Assembly (NCBI GenBank): GCA_038277395.1
Contig: CM076194.1
Coordinates: 128,779,505 to 128,843,504 of the forward strand
From: Dryocosmus kuriphilus
Lineage: Eukaryota; Arthropoda; Insecta; Hymenoptera; Cynipidae
Direction of reading: 5' to 3'
Length of the DNA stretch: 64,000 nucleotides
Positions 50,002 through 61,768 of this stretch are shown here, one piece after another (the stretch's first letter is position 1; each line of letters opens with the position of its first letter). A model generated the notes under the pieces. It did no database searches. It was not told the origin of the DNA and saw only the letters and a program-made list of their open reading frames with translations. A program made the position numbers and the translations under genes.

Positions 50002-53000
50002 CAGTCGCCTCTACTTACCTTACCTCTTTTTACCTCGCCGCTTGTTTCCCTCTCTATTTACGTTGCCGTCAATGTTTTAGGTCTTTCAAAAGTAATTTCA
50101 AAGTGTAGAAAGTCATTATATGCTTTGTTAATGAAGCTTATAAAATAATTTCGAAATCATATAACATCGTTCTTTCTGCATTATATTACTAAAATCATAT
50201 GTAATGACTTTATTGAATGATTCTTAATTTTTACTTTGAAGATTTAATATAATTTTGAATTTAAAATAAAATTATGAAAAATTATTAAAGTATGTATTTC
50301 CACAATATTCTGGGAATCGAACTTTCACTGTTATAATCGAATTATAAGCGGTTATAAACAGTGTTTGCCAGTAACGTGTTACTGGAAACGTTACTTTTTC
50401 AGTAACGGTAACGGTAACGCGTTACTTTTTCAAAAAAGTAACGGTAACGCGTTACGATTTTTTAAACTTAATTTTTCGCGATTCTAGAAAAATCATTATA
50501 TATTATGAAAACTATTTCAAGGACCTTCATAGGATGTCCTGCATTTTAAATAGTTTTATAGGATTAAAAAAGATTCCAAATACACCCAAGGATATCAACA
50601 AATTTCGTAGAATTCCAGAGAATTCTTACGTATTTTAAACGATGTTGTCAGATTTCATAAAGATTTCATGGAATTTCGAATGATTTTGAAACATTTACAG
50701 CAATTTTAAGGGATTTCAACATTTTTCAAGAGATTTAAAAGTATTTCTATGAATTACAAGGAATTTCGTAATATTTCAGAATATCTGAAAGGTTTTAGAG
50801 GATTTCAAAGACTTACAATAATTTCAGAGAATCTTTAGGAATTCCAAGAGATTTCGAAGAGCTTCAATGAATCTTGCGGGTTTTGAAAGATTGTGCGGAA
50901 TTACAAGATATTTGCAAGATTTTAAGTTATTTGAAAAGATTCCAGAGAATTTGAAGAAATTTAAAATAATTTCAACATATTTCAAAGAATTTTTAAGTCT
51001 ATCGAAAGATTTGAAGGGATTTTAGGGTATTTCAAGGAATTTCACAAGAATTGAATGATTTTATGCATGACTTTAAAGACTTTAATTTTGTATAATGTTG
51101 AAATATTTCAGGAAGTTTTGAGGATTTCAAGGAATCTTATAATCTTTTAAAGATTTTATTGAATGATTTCAATAAATTTCAAATGCTTAATTCATATTTC
51201 AATCAATTTTAACGAAATTCAAAAATTTCAGGAGATTTTAACAGTTTTCATCAAATTACTAACGAACTTTGAGGAATAAATTAAATTTTATTTCGAAGGA
51301 TTTCTACAAATTTCGACGATCTCTACAGATAGTAGATGGAAGTAAAAAATTATTCCCTAAATTTTAAAGATTTTAATTCATTTTCAAAGAATTTCATAAG
51401 ATTTATAAGATTTTATAGAACCTTCAAGTATTTAAAATTTTTGTTTTAAATTTTAAGAGATTTAAAACATATTCAGGATTTTCAAAGTATTTGACGAGAG
51501 TTAAGTAATTTCTTAGGACCTCAAAGGTGTTCTAAAGTTCTCTAGAACTCCGCTAAAATCCCTTGAAAATCCCTTTACATCTGAAGAAATATTTCAAAAA
51601 TAACTGAAATCCTTGTAAATTGTAATAAATTTTTGAAATTCTATCATTATTTCTATGGATTTCAACAATTTCAAGAGATATAAACAATTTAAACAAGTTT
51701 AACAAAATTTAATAGAATCTAATTTATTTTAAAAGATTAAAAATATTTTCAAGAGATTAAAAAAATTTCAAGAGATGTTACAAAGTATTTGGCGGATTTT
51801 CAAAGATTTCAAGGAATTTTAGAGGATTCCATAGTATTTAAAGGATTTTCTAAAAACTTAAAGTATTTGAAAGGTTTTAGGATGTTTAGAAATGTTATGG
51901 GATTTGAAGATATTTTAGAGCATTTCAATGGGTTTTTCGAAGGAAAATCAAGGAGATTCAATAAAATCCTCTGAATCTTGCAAAATTGATTGAAAACCCT
52001 TAAAATTCTTTGAAATCTTTGGAAATTCTACACTTTTCTTTGAAATATTTTAAAATAGCTTGAAATATTTAAATTAAACATTTTTTTCATTTCTTCATAT
52101 CCTTTAGTATCCATAGAAATATGTAGAAATCTCTTGAAATAAAATTCAATATATTCCATAAAATTCTCCATAAAATTCGTTAAAATACCTTAAAATCCCT
52201 TGAAATATTTAAAAATCGAAAAATCCATTGAAATAAGTAGTAAATCTCTTGAAAACCTTTTAAATCCCTTAAAATTATTAGTCCATATGTTTGAAAAACT
52301 GAAGAAATATTTTTAAATCCTGTAAAATATTTTGAAAAGCCTTATAATAAAAAAAAAATAGTGTATTCTATAAATTTTCTCTATAAATTCATTGAAATTC
52401 CTTAAAATCTTTGGAAATCGTATAAAATCGATTGACATATGTAGTAAATCTCTTTAAAACTGTTCAAACCCCTTAAAATTATAGTGCAAATGTTTATAAG
52501 GGCGGCTATCGTTTGCGTCAGTTTTCCCAGAACTGCCGTCCTTTGCCTATCCCTTTTTCAGCTGGAAAAAATATTGAACCCTCATTAATGTGACGCAAAC
52601 GATATACGCCCGTTTATAAATCTGAAGAATTCTTTAAAAATACCGTAAAATCCTTTGAAAAGCCTTAAAATAAAAAAATAGCTTATTCCATTTTCTCTTT
52701 AGATTCATTCAAATCCCTTAAAATTCGTTGAAATTCTTATAAATCGTCAAAATGTATTGAAATAAACAGAAAGTGTTTAAAATTCCTTTAATATGAATTC
52801 AAATGAACTTCTTCACTAAAGTTCTATAAAAAAAACTCCAAAATCCCTGGAAATCTTTGAAGTCACGTGAAATCCTTGGATATCTAGAAATCAAATAATT
52901 CAAGGAATTAAAAGCGGCTTAAGGGGGTCGCCCATATATTACATAAAGCTTTTAAAAAACTACAAGAAAAGCCGGAAAAAGCGTTACACCGGGGAAAGGG

Positions 53001-53572
53001 GGGAACAAAAATTGTCGGAAAATTGCGTTACGTAATATATTCACGCTCCTTAACGTATTTCAAGAGGTTTCTACGGATTTGATCAAAAATATGAAATATA
53101 GTGAATTTGAATGATGGCACTTAAAACAACTAGATTTATTAAAACAAATAGAAATTCTTTGCAAAGTTTTGTGGCTTATGAATAATAATAATGTGACTGA
53201 AAAGTGTTTACAGATTTTTAAAGGGAACCTCTTTATTATTTTATGTTTATTGAAATATAATTAACTTTTAAAACATTTTTAATTAAAAAAAACAAACTGT
53301 CTAAACATTTTGGGAATGTAAAATGATGTATTAAAAATGATTAAAAAGTGACGTCAAGGTAACGCGTTACTTTTCTTCAGTAACGCGTTGTAACGGTAAT
53401 GCGTTACTGTTGTTTCTACGTATCAAACACTGGTTATAAGCGCGGCAACCTAAACAGAGAGTGAAACAAATCGCATCGAGCACCGGTCAGGCTCGAGAGT
53501 GGGGGAATTTCGATTCCAAGAAAATTACTCCCCTACAGTTCCCGAACGCGGCAAGGTAAATAGAGGCGACTG
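50002..53572. mobile_element. Tigger/pogo-like MITE with nested hAT, copy C
   Basis: TA-flanked ends CAGTCGCCTCTACTTACC (start) and gtaaatagaggcgactg (end). Reverse counterpart of 6,578-10,146, with about the same length. Confidence 0.7.
50359..53432. mobile_element. Non-autonomous hAT element, 3,074 bp, copy C
   Basis: CAGTGTTTG to CAAACACTG, the same length as copy A. The left and right 8 bp flanks are gttataaa and gttataag, the reverse of those in A. The two smaller MITEs are present at about 52,918-53,053 and 52,500-52,611. Confidence 0.85.
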
Positions 53573-53747
53573 TAATTAAAGTGAATAATGCGCCTAATAG
53601 ACGGCAACACGAACACTCAATAATTAAGATGGCAGACGAATCTTCTATCACCTACCAAGCAGTAGGTAAAGCTATTTTCTATCATTTCACAACTCATCAT
53701 GCGGATGCGTTTATCGATCGTTACTTAGCTAATAGCTATATAATATG

Positions 53748-53808
<61 letters not shown>

Positions 53809-53925
53809 ATTATTATATTATATTCATTATGTACTTAATATAATACATAATTAAAGACTGATTAAGGAGTAAGGGGTCGTGCATAAACTACGTTGACAAT
53901 TTTCCGGTTTTTTTACCCCTCCCCC

Positions 53926-54060
53926 CAGTGGCGGAGTAAAGGGAGGGCGGTGGGGGTGGTCCACCCCGGGTGCCAAGCACCAAGGGGTGACAACGCACAA
54001 ATTCAAAACGAGAATTAAATGCATTTTCTCAAATAAATATTAATAATTATTATAAATTAC

Positions 54061-54109
<49 letters not shown>

Positions 54110-54346
54110 CATATATATATATCTAATTGCATAACTTTTGATGTAGGACAGGAAAAAAAATGATTAGATATGTATTTTTTAAATAACACTTTATTTTCTT
54201 TGAGTTTCTACAAAATATATATCTAATAATTTGTGTTCTTGTTCTACATCAAAAGTTATGCAATTTTATATACTTATGTGTAATTTATAATAACTATTTA
54301 TATTTAATTGAGAAAAAGCATTTAATTCTCGTCTTGAATTTGTGCG
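53926..54346. mobile_element. Hairpin element with AC microsatellite and CAGTGGCG end, copy C
   Basis: Starts CAGTGGCGGAGTAAAGGG. The (AC)n run at 54,061-54,101 is shorter than the 48 bp TG run of copy A. A (TA)n run lies outside at 53,752-53,808. Confidence 0.5.
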
Positions 54347-54622
54347 TCTTTTGCGACACAAGCGACCAATGAGCGCTCTACCCCAACGCAAGCGCAGAAG
54401 ATTAAAGCGCCAACTTTGACAGAACTGAAGCACAGTCAGTCAGTGTTATTGCTTCTAATCGTCGCCCATCTTTGCCAATCTAATCTAAGTCGAATGTCAA
54501 TATGTATAATACTAAGTAATAAAGGAGTGCATCGGCGGATAGTGGATAGAGGTGAGTTTGATTTGAAATACATACCTATTTTACCACTGCACGTGCGGTG
54601 CGACTACTTAATTAATAATGGC

Positions 54623-56094
54623 ATCCCTGCTTAAAATGACGGATAGGATCCGATAGAACCAGATAACAAACCGGATAATAGATCGGATAGCCCACTTCGG
54701 ATTCTTGTCTGGCCCTACCCGGATCTTATTCGGGTCGTAATATCTTTCGCGGATAAATAGCGGTCTTATCCGGGTTCTATTCGGGATGACATATCGAAAT
54801 TATATTTGACTAAGTTAAAAATGGTATTTAATCCGGTCCTATCCGGAACTTTGTCGGAACCAAAGTTGAGTGACAAGACCAAAAATGATTTTCTATCTGG
54901 TTCTATCCGGCTTTCCGGCGGACATTTCAATCATAAAATTGAATTATTCGCCCGACGGGATCTTATATGGCCCTATCCGGAACTTTGTCGGAACTAAATT
55001 TGGGTGTAAAGGCCGAAAATAGTTTTCTATCTGGTTCTATCTGGCTTTCCAGCGGACATCATAAAATCGAATTATTCGCCCGACGTAATCTTATCTGGCC
55101 CTATGCGGAACTTTGTCGGATCTAAAGCTGGACGTAAAGGCCGAAAATGGTTTTCTATCTGGTTCTATCCGGCTGTCCAGCGGACATTTAAATCATAAAA
55201 TCGAATTGTTCGCCCGACGGAATCTTATCTGGCCCTATCCGGAACTTTGTCGGAACTAAAGTTGGGTATAAAGGCCGAAGATGGTTTTCTATCTGGTTCT
55301 ATCCGGCTTTCCAGCGGACATTTAAATCACAAAATCGAATTATTCGCCCGACGGAATCTTATCTGGCCCTATTCGGAACTTTGTAGGATCTAAAGCTGGG
55401 TGTAAAGGCCGAAAATGGTTTTCTATCTGGTCAGTAGTTCAGAATAATTCCGCCAGGAGCGCAGGGATTCTTGTCTCACAATAGTAGTCGATCTTCGGGG
55501 CTATAAGTTAGCCACAATTTTTCACTATTAGTTAGAATGAAAAGATGTATCTAATACATCTGTTTGATCGTTATCGATTCTTTTTTTGGTGCTTTCAAAG
55601 TACGAGTACCTAGTACGATAAGGCAATGCGGGTACGGAAAATATTCCGTATAGAGCCAGAGAAGAAACCAGACAGAAAAATTTAAAATACCCACCAATCG
55701 CCGGATAGAACGGAATAAGAAAACGGACACAAATACCGTATAAGTTTCCGGATAGAACCAGATAAGAAACCGAAGCGGGCGATGCGGGTGCCGAAAATAT
55801 TCCGTGCAGAGCCAGATAAGAAACCAGATAGAAAAATTTTAAATACCGATCAATTGCCAGATAGAACTGGATAAGAAATCGTATAGGACAAAAGGAGGGC
55901 CGACAATATTCCGTATAGAGCCAGATAAGAAACCAGATAGAAAAAATAGAAAAAATGTAATGCACCGACAAATTTCCGAATAGAACCGGATAAGAAAACG
56001 GACACACAAATACCGTATAAGTTTCCGGATAGAACACGATAAGATTACGAATCCTATCCGGTTCTATCGGACATCTGGAATTTTAAGCAGGGAT
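54623..56094. mobile_element. Fold-back element with tatctgg repeats, copy C
   Basis: atccctgcttaaaat at the left and ttttaagcagggat at the right. Reverse counterpart of 4,053-5,530 and 6 bp shorter. Frames open across it are repeat translations. Confidence 0.75.
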
Positions 56095-56940
56095 AGAAAC
56101 CGCACCCACAGCGTGTCCGTAATGTCCGTGTCTGTAATCATTAGTGTGTTTCCGTTTTGCCATGAGATTTTCTAAAAGTTTATTTTAAAAATGGGGGATT
56201 ACAGCAAAGGAAAATTAAGAAACCAAAAGAACTTGCACTCGGATCGTTATATAAATGTTACTTCTTAGCGATACAGCAACGATAAATATTCACACTCAAT
56301 TTGATCATGTGCACGAGAACAATAAGTCACCATTTTAAGCATTTTAGATATGATTCGCAAAATTGTAATTGTAAAATTTGATCATGTGTACGAGAAGAGT
56401 AAATCATAATTTTAAGCATTTTCAGGCACGATTCGCAAAACTGTAATCGCAAAATTATAATTTTAACGGAGCAAAATACGGAATTCAATAAATGGTCTTT
56501 TAACCATTAAAACTCCTATAGTCTTCATTTATTGCCTCAAAATTTAGTTATACCCCGAGATAATTTATTGATAAAAAACTACTGTTACGTAATCTTTGTT
56601 GTATTGTGTTTAAAAACAACAGACGTTTCCTAAATACAAAATGTTTTTTTTAAGATATACTGTATAGAAATAAATAAATAAATATTGGCTTCCGGTTTCC
56701 GTGCTGATAGAGATTATTACACGGTGTTTTTCGAGTGCGATCATTTTTTGGCTGGGGAGTAGTGAAAAGTTGAGTGAGTACGGTGATAGTGAGGTGAGTA
56801 AGGGGGCTGGGGTAAAAGTGCAAGTGTGAATGAAGGGAGCGGTAGAAGGAGAGAATTTAAAGAAAAAATAAAGAAATTGACGAGGGTTGAATTGGAGGTT
56901 AGGTTCGCTTCGGTGGTACGCCGGGTTTTGAACTTCCGTG

Positions 56941-57262
56941 AAGTTAGCACAGCAACTATGAAAAAAACTAGTTTTATCATATGGAATCGTTTGAAGGTCG
57001 TTTGGTGATGTTTGGTAGTCATCTCTGGACGTAGGGAGGTGAAAATTGAAAAAGATATGGGACTTTCAAAAAAGTTACAGCACCCCAACATTTCGCTTTT
57101 TAGAACTTCGTTCGCATCAATCGATTCAAAATCGTTTGGAGGTGTTTGGTAATCCAATTTTATGGTTAAACAATGAAAAACAACGAAGTTATCGTAATTT
57201 TAAAATTTCTCTAAAACATGTCAATTGTCAGTGCGCATATGTTTCGCGCATATGGCCGCCTC
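56941..57262 (+). repeat. Dispersed repeat family member, copy C
   Basis: Reverse counterpart of 2,890-3,225, in the same orientation as 19,363-19,862. It lies 117 bp from the mariner terminus. Confidence 0.68.
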
Positions 57263-57378
57263 GGCACGTCGGCTGTGTACTCGTCATTGGCGCGCAAATT
57301 TTAAAAATAAAGAATGCCAGACATACGATAAAGACTATTACAGTATTCTTATACAAATTTACTTGTCTATTATATGTA

Positions 57379-58671
57379 CGAGGGTCGTTCAATAAGTCTT
57401 TAGAAAAAGATAGAAAAACACTGTTTTTTGAAAAAAATTTTTTTTATTTTTCAACATAATCTCCTCTTAGCTCTACACACTTTCCCAATCGTTTTTCCAA
57501 AATTTTTATCCCGTCCAAAATATAGGATTTCGGAAGTTCTGCAAAATACTCATTCGTTTGAGCAATGACGTCCTCGTTGGAAGCGAATCGTCGTCCGCCA
57601 AGCCATTTCTTCAGATTGGGGAAAAGAAAATAGTCGCTAGGGGCTAAATCTGGTGAATAAGCGGGATGCTGCAACAATTCCATTTTCAATTCCACAATTT
57701 TGGTCATGGAAACAGCGCAGGTGTGCACACGCGCATTGTCCTGATGCAAGAGGATTTTTTTCTTCTTCAGATGGGGGCGTTTCTCTTTGATTTCCTCGCT
57801 CAACCGTTGCAATAACGACGCGTAATACGCTCCTGTTATTGTTTTTCCTTTTTCCAAGTAGTCGATGAAAATGATGCCCTGCGAATCCCAAAAGACCGTG
57901 GCCATCACCTTGCCGGCCGATGGCACAGTTTTTGCCTTCTTCGGAGCCCGTTCACCCTTGAAAATCCACTGTGATGACTGTATCTTCGTTTCTGGAGTAT
58001 AGTAGTGTATTCAGGTTTCGTCCACAGTGACATATCGACGAAGGAATTCGGCCGGATTGCGATGAAAGAGCGCCAACATAACCTCAGAGTCCACTACACG
58101 ATTGCGCTTATTCTCCTCTGAGAGCAAACGCGGCACCCATCTTGGCGAAATTTTTTCCACAGACAATTTTTCATGCAAAATTGAAAAGACTGTACCTTGT
58201 GATATGCCTGTGGCCTCAACTAATTCGCGCACTTTGATTCGCCAATCGCTCAAAATCAGATCCTGGATTTTCTCGATGATTTCAGGAGTAGACACCTCAA
58301 CTGGGCGTCCTGAACGATGTTCATCTTTTGTGGATGAACGGCCACGTTTAAATTCATTCACCCAATTGTAAACCGTCGCAAACACAGGTGTAGATGTGCC
58401 ATGAACTGCATCCAACTCGGCTTTGATTTCTTTCGGGTTTAAGCCTTTCAAATGGAGATGTTTGATGACAGCCCTGAACTCGCTTTTGTCCATTGTTACT
58501 ATAAGCAAATAAATGATAACTTTAATCGACGATAAAAATTGACCTTCGCTATGGATCGAGCTGAAATTTTGACAGCTTTCCTTTCGATAGTGCTACTTAA
58601 AAAAAAAAAAACTTTACCGACACTACGAGCGCCATCTCTCGGATTTTCTAAGAACTTACTGAACGACCCTC
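57379..58671 (-). mobile_element. mariner element, copy C
   Basis: Ends cgagggtcgttcaataagtc (57,379 onward) and acttactgaacgaccctc (to 58,671), each flanked by TA (57,377-57,378 and 58,672-58,673). Best-preserved of the three copies. Confidence 0.92.
57444..58493 (-). pseudogene. mariner transposase, full frame with one nonsense codon
   Basis: DD34D transposase, 349 codons in one frame from ATG (MDKSEF) to TAA, close to the usual 345 residues. An in-frame TTG lies five codons upstream of this ATG; the ATG is the likely start. Residues 1-125 form the paired helix-turn-helix DNA-binding part and end in WVPRLL (usually WVPHEL). The catalytic aspartates are D158 (VTVDET), D252 (HQDNARVH) and D287 (YSPDLAPSDYF), with exactly 34 residues between the last two. 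Codon 161 is TGA where the family has tryptophan (DETW), so translation stops before two of the three catalytic residues. Otherwise uninterrupted, with no frameshift. It needs TA sites and its own terminal repeats. Inactive as it stands. Confidence 0.92.
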
Positions 58672-58993
58672 TACATATACTACTTTTAAGGAAATTTCGT
58701 TAAATTTATTTGTTATTAATCTTCTCTTCACTGAAAAACGTCGTATTGTGTTAATGAATAGAGATCTCTTTTAAATTAGTTGGGAAATATAATTTTATTT
58801 ATTTTTATGAAATAAAATTTTCTCTTTTAATTTAATATTATATAAAGATAAATTTCATAAAAATAATATCACACGTTATACCGATATCACATGTTTTATC
58901 GAACTTTGGTTTAGTGAAAATAACGACTTATGTTTCAGTTTTTATAACATACTTATACCGATATCACATGTTTTACCAAACTTTGGTGTATAT

Positions 58994-59044
<51 letters not shown>

Positions 59045-59306
59045 TGTTTTATTATTATACAGTTTTAAAAAGCACACACACACACACATAATATGTGCAT
59101 TACATGTACAACTTTTACTTAAAGGTATCAGGACTTTGCAGTTTCAGTAGCCATGGTTCTTATTCGTTGCTACAGTTTTCCGTATACAATCTTGAATTAA
59201 TATTGTTAAAACAAATTTTTCGTCATTTTTATTAATTAGAGGAAAACCAGAATTGACTTTTATATCAAATCCGACAACTGAATTACTTTGACAGCTCTTA
59301 TTGTAT

Positions 59307-60373
59307 CAGTACTAGGGTGGCTTAAAAATGAATTGGAAAATTTTTTTAATGATAGACGGACACGCATTCCCCATTTTGTGAGGTTTCCGAAATAAAAAGT
59401 CCATTTTTTTCTTTCTTTTTTCTTTTAGTTTTTAGTGCTGCCGCAAGAACACCGAAAAATACATGGAATTTTACATGAGAAAATGATGTTTTTTTAGAAA
59501 AATGAGGTACATATTTTTGACTTTATAATTAGCTTTCAGGACATTATCAAAATTTTTTGAAGAGTCTTTAAGGAATAATTTCTGATAAACAACTTTAAAT
59601 TTTTACTCCCTCCCCTGTTTTCTTCTGCAGAGACCCAAAAATTCTCCAAAAAACTGAAATGGAGAATTTTGCCCGAAATTGGCACAGAAGAGCTTTGTTT
59701 TTCCATTTCCTCATTAAAACTGGTTGTTACTAGATAAGACACACATTGTTTATCAATTTTCAACTAACTTTCAATTGTTTAAACAATTTAAATTTGTTCA
59801 AGTAATTTTTTGTGACATCATATCAGGAGGTCATTTTTTGCATTTAACTAGACAATAGGACATTTTGTAAAGTACTTAATTATGTTTCAAGCAGTTTTAA
59901 ATTGTTTAAACAATTAAAAACCATTAAAACATAAATGAGTATTTCTAACAATGTCCTATTGTCTAGGTAAGCGCAAAAAAATGACTTCCTGATATTCTGT
60001 CAAAAAAATTACTTACACAAATGAAAATTGTTCAAACAATTAAAAATTAGTTGAAAAATGATTTTAAAAATGTGTATATTATCGAGTAACAATCAGTTAT
60101 AATGAGAAAATTTTTAGAAATTATTCCTTGAAGACTCCAAAAAAAATTTTGATAATGTCCCGAAAAGCAAACTATAAACCCAGAAATGGGTACCTCATTT
60201 TTCTAAAAATCATCATTTTTCAATGTAAAATCACATGTATTTTTCGGGGCCCTTGTGGCAGCACTAAAAATTTAAAACGAAAAAAAGCACTTTTTATTTC
60301 AGGAACCTCACAAAATGGGGAAGTGCGTTACCGAAAAAAAGAAAAAAGTGCTTTTGAGCCATCCTGATCAGTG
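59307..60373. mobile_element. Fold-back MITE, copy C (complete)
   Basis: Cleanest full copy, 1,067 bp. The ends cagtactagggtggctt and the reverse complement of gagccatcctgatcagtg form the outermost part of arms of about 500 bp that meet near 59,900. No open frame of note. It lies 231 bp from the CACAGTG terminus of the Transib element at 60,605, the same spacing as in copy B. Confidence 0.75.
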
Positions 60374-60604
60374 CAATGTACAGGAACTTTTTATTGGAGT
60401 TAATAGTACCGTTTTCATTTGATCTAATTATGCATTAATATGAATAAAGCGAGAATTGCAAAGTGACCCTTTGCCGATAAATTAGTAATTAATAAGTCCG
60501 TTAATAGTAAAATTTTATGTATATAGCGCCATGTGGCACGTAGTAGGTCATTTTTTTTCCAGGTCTTCACATTCTGTTTTAATCCGTTGTAAACCTCCCA
60601 GCGC
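60374..60604. other. Short spacer between MITE and Transib
   Basis: 231 bp of AT-rich sequence with no feature, matched in reverse at 25,237-25,473. Confidence 0.6.
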
Positions 60605-60640
60605 CACAGTGGGGTAAAATCAAAAAACGAGGTTCAAATC
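60605..60640 (+). other. Transib 5' terminus with RSS-like heptamer
   Basis: CACAGTG (60,605-60,611) is identical to the V(D)J recombination signal heptamer and fits the CAC start known for Transib ends. An A-rich word, atcaaaaaacg, follows ten bases later and could act as a nonamer-like contact. The same terminus is present in reverse at 25,201-25,236. Confidence 0.65.
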
Positions 60641-61079
60641 AACTTTTAGAACGCAATTGTGCACCGATTTAAAATTTTTTTTTTTTTAGAAAATTCAGGA
60701 TTAAATTCTTAAGAGATCTGTGAGAGTCGATTTTTTAATTTTTTTTTTGTTCAATTGTTATGCTAATGCAAATAGCGACAAAAACTACGATTTTTAAAAC
60801 TTTATCTTTTATTTCCGAGAAAAAATTTTTCTTATTATTAATGTCGCACGAATTTCTTGCATAAGGACACAAGAAATACAAAAATTTGGTTAACTTGCAA
60901 ATTTAATTGTTATAAACAAATTATGTCAACAAACAATGAACATTAACAGCCTGTACATTTCTAGTACATGTTTCTGCTCTAAAATTGCATTTTTCAATCT
61001 CCAGGATAACAACAGATCATAAAATTTCAGTATCTATTATTGTTATGAATATTATAAACAAATTATATAAACAAATACC

Positions 61080-61410
61080 CATTTTAGGCGTTTATAGGCT
61101 GAAAGAATTCGTTTTTTTTTCCTAGTCATGTTTAGAATTACCTTTCCGGTAATGATTTCTGATAAAATTTTGTTATTTGTCATTAATTGTTTATTTAATA
61201 AACAAATAACATAAACAAATTCACATTTTAGGCGTTTATAGGCAGAAAGAATTAGACTTTTTCCTTAGTCATGTTAAAATTACATTTCCAGTGATACACT
61301 TTGACAAAAATTTTCTAATTCTGATAAAATTTTATTGTCTATTACTATTTGTGAATTTTATAAACAAATTATATAAATAAATGTATATTTTAGGGATTTA
61401 TAGGCAGAAA
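61080..61410 (+). repeat. Degenerate 150 bp subrepeats in the Transib 5' region
   Basis: Units begin at about 61,088, 61,228 and 61,390 with tttataggcagaaa or a close variant. They then hold agtcatgtt and ttacctttccggtaatg-like words and end in ataaacaaat. A short (TA)n run follows at 61,412-61,430. Confidence 0.65.
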
Positions 61411-61768
61411 CATATATATATATATATATTTTTCTTCTATAACGGGTGAAAATAGAATGGCTTTCATTTGTAATTTGCTAGTCATTTGTTTTGTCATTTG
61501 CTAGTCATTTGTTTTTCGCTGCGCATGCGCGTTAGTTGATAAAGTTAAAAACAACTGGCTATCCAGCATTTTGTGTAGAACATTCGAGCAGTAAACACGT
61601 TTCTGGCTTTTGAGTTTCTGATTGAAAAAAATCATATGCTTTCTTTGTAGGTTTTCTAATAATAAGAATTTCTTTCTTCTCTCTTCTATACAACAAATTG
61701 TAGCTACTTTTTTAAGAGCTAATCATTACGGTTCTTCTTTTTGATCAATTTTTAAATTACCCTTGAAA

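Larger units (their letters stand above)
42973..60373 (-). repeat. Copy C of the 17 kb block (reverse)
   Basis: Reverse complement of copy A with nearly constant spacing (A position x lies near 60,140 minus x). It is clean over most of its length, but the first 800 bp or so (42,973-43,800), next to the palindrome centre, has scattered indels and substitutions against A. It extends beyond A's window-truncated end to the complete outer terminus of the fold-back MITE at 60,373. Confidence 0.92.

Noticed and set aside
56826..57459. Open frames over the dispersed repeat and mariner end
   Set aside because: They read through untranslated mariner terminus and repeat DNA on the strand opposite the transposase and show no domain.
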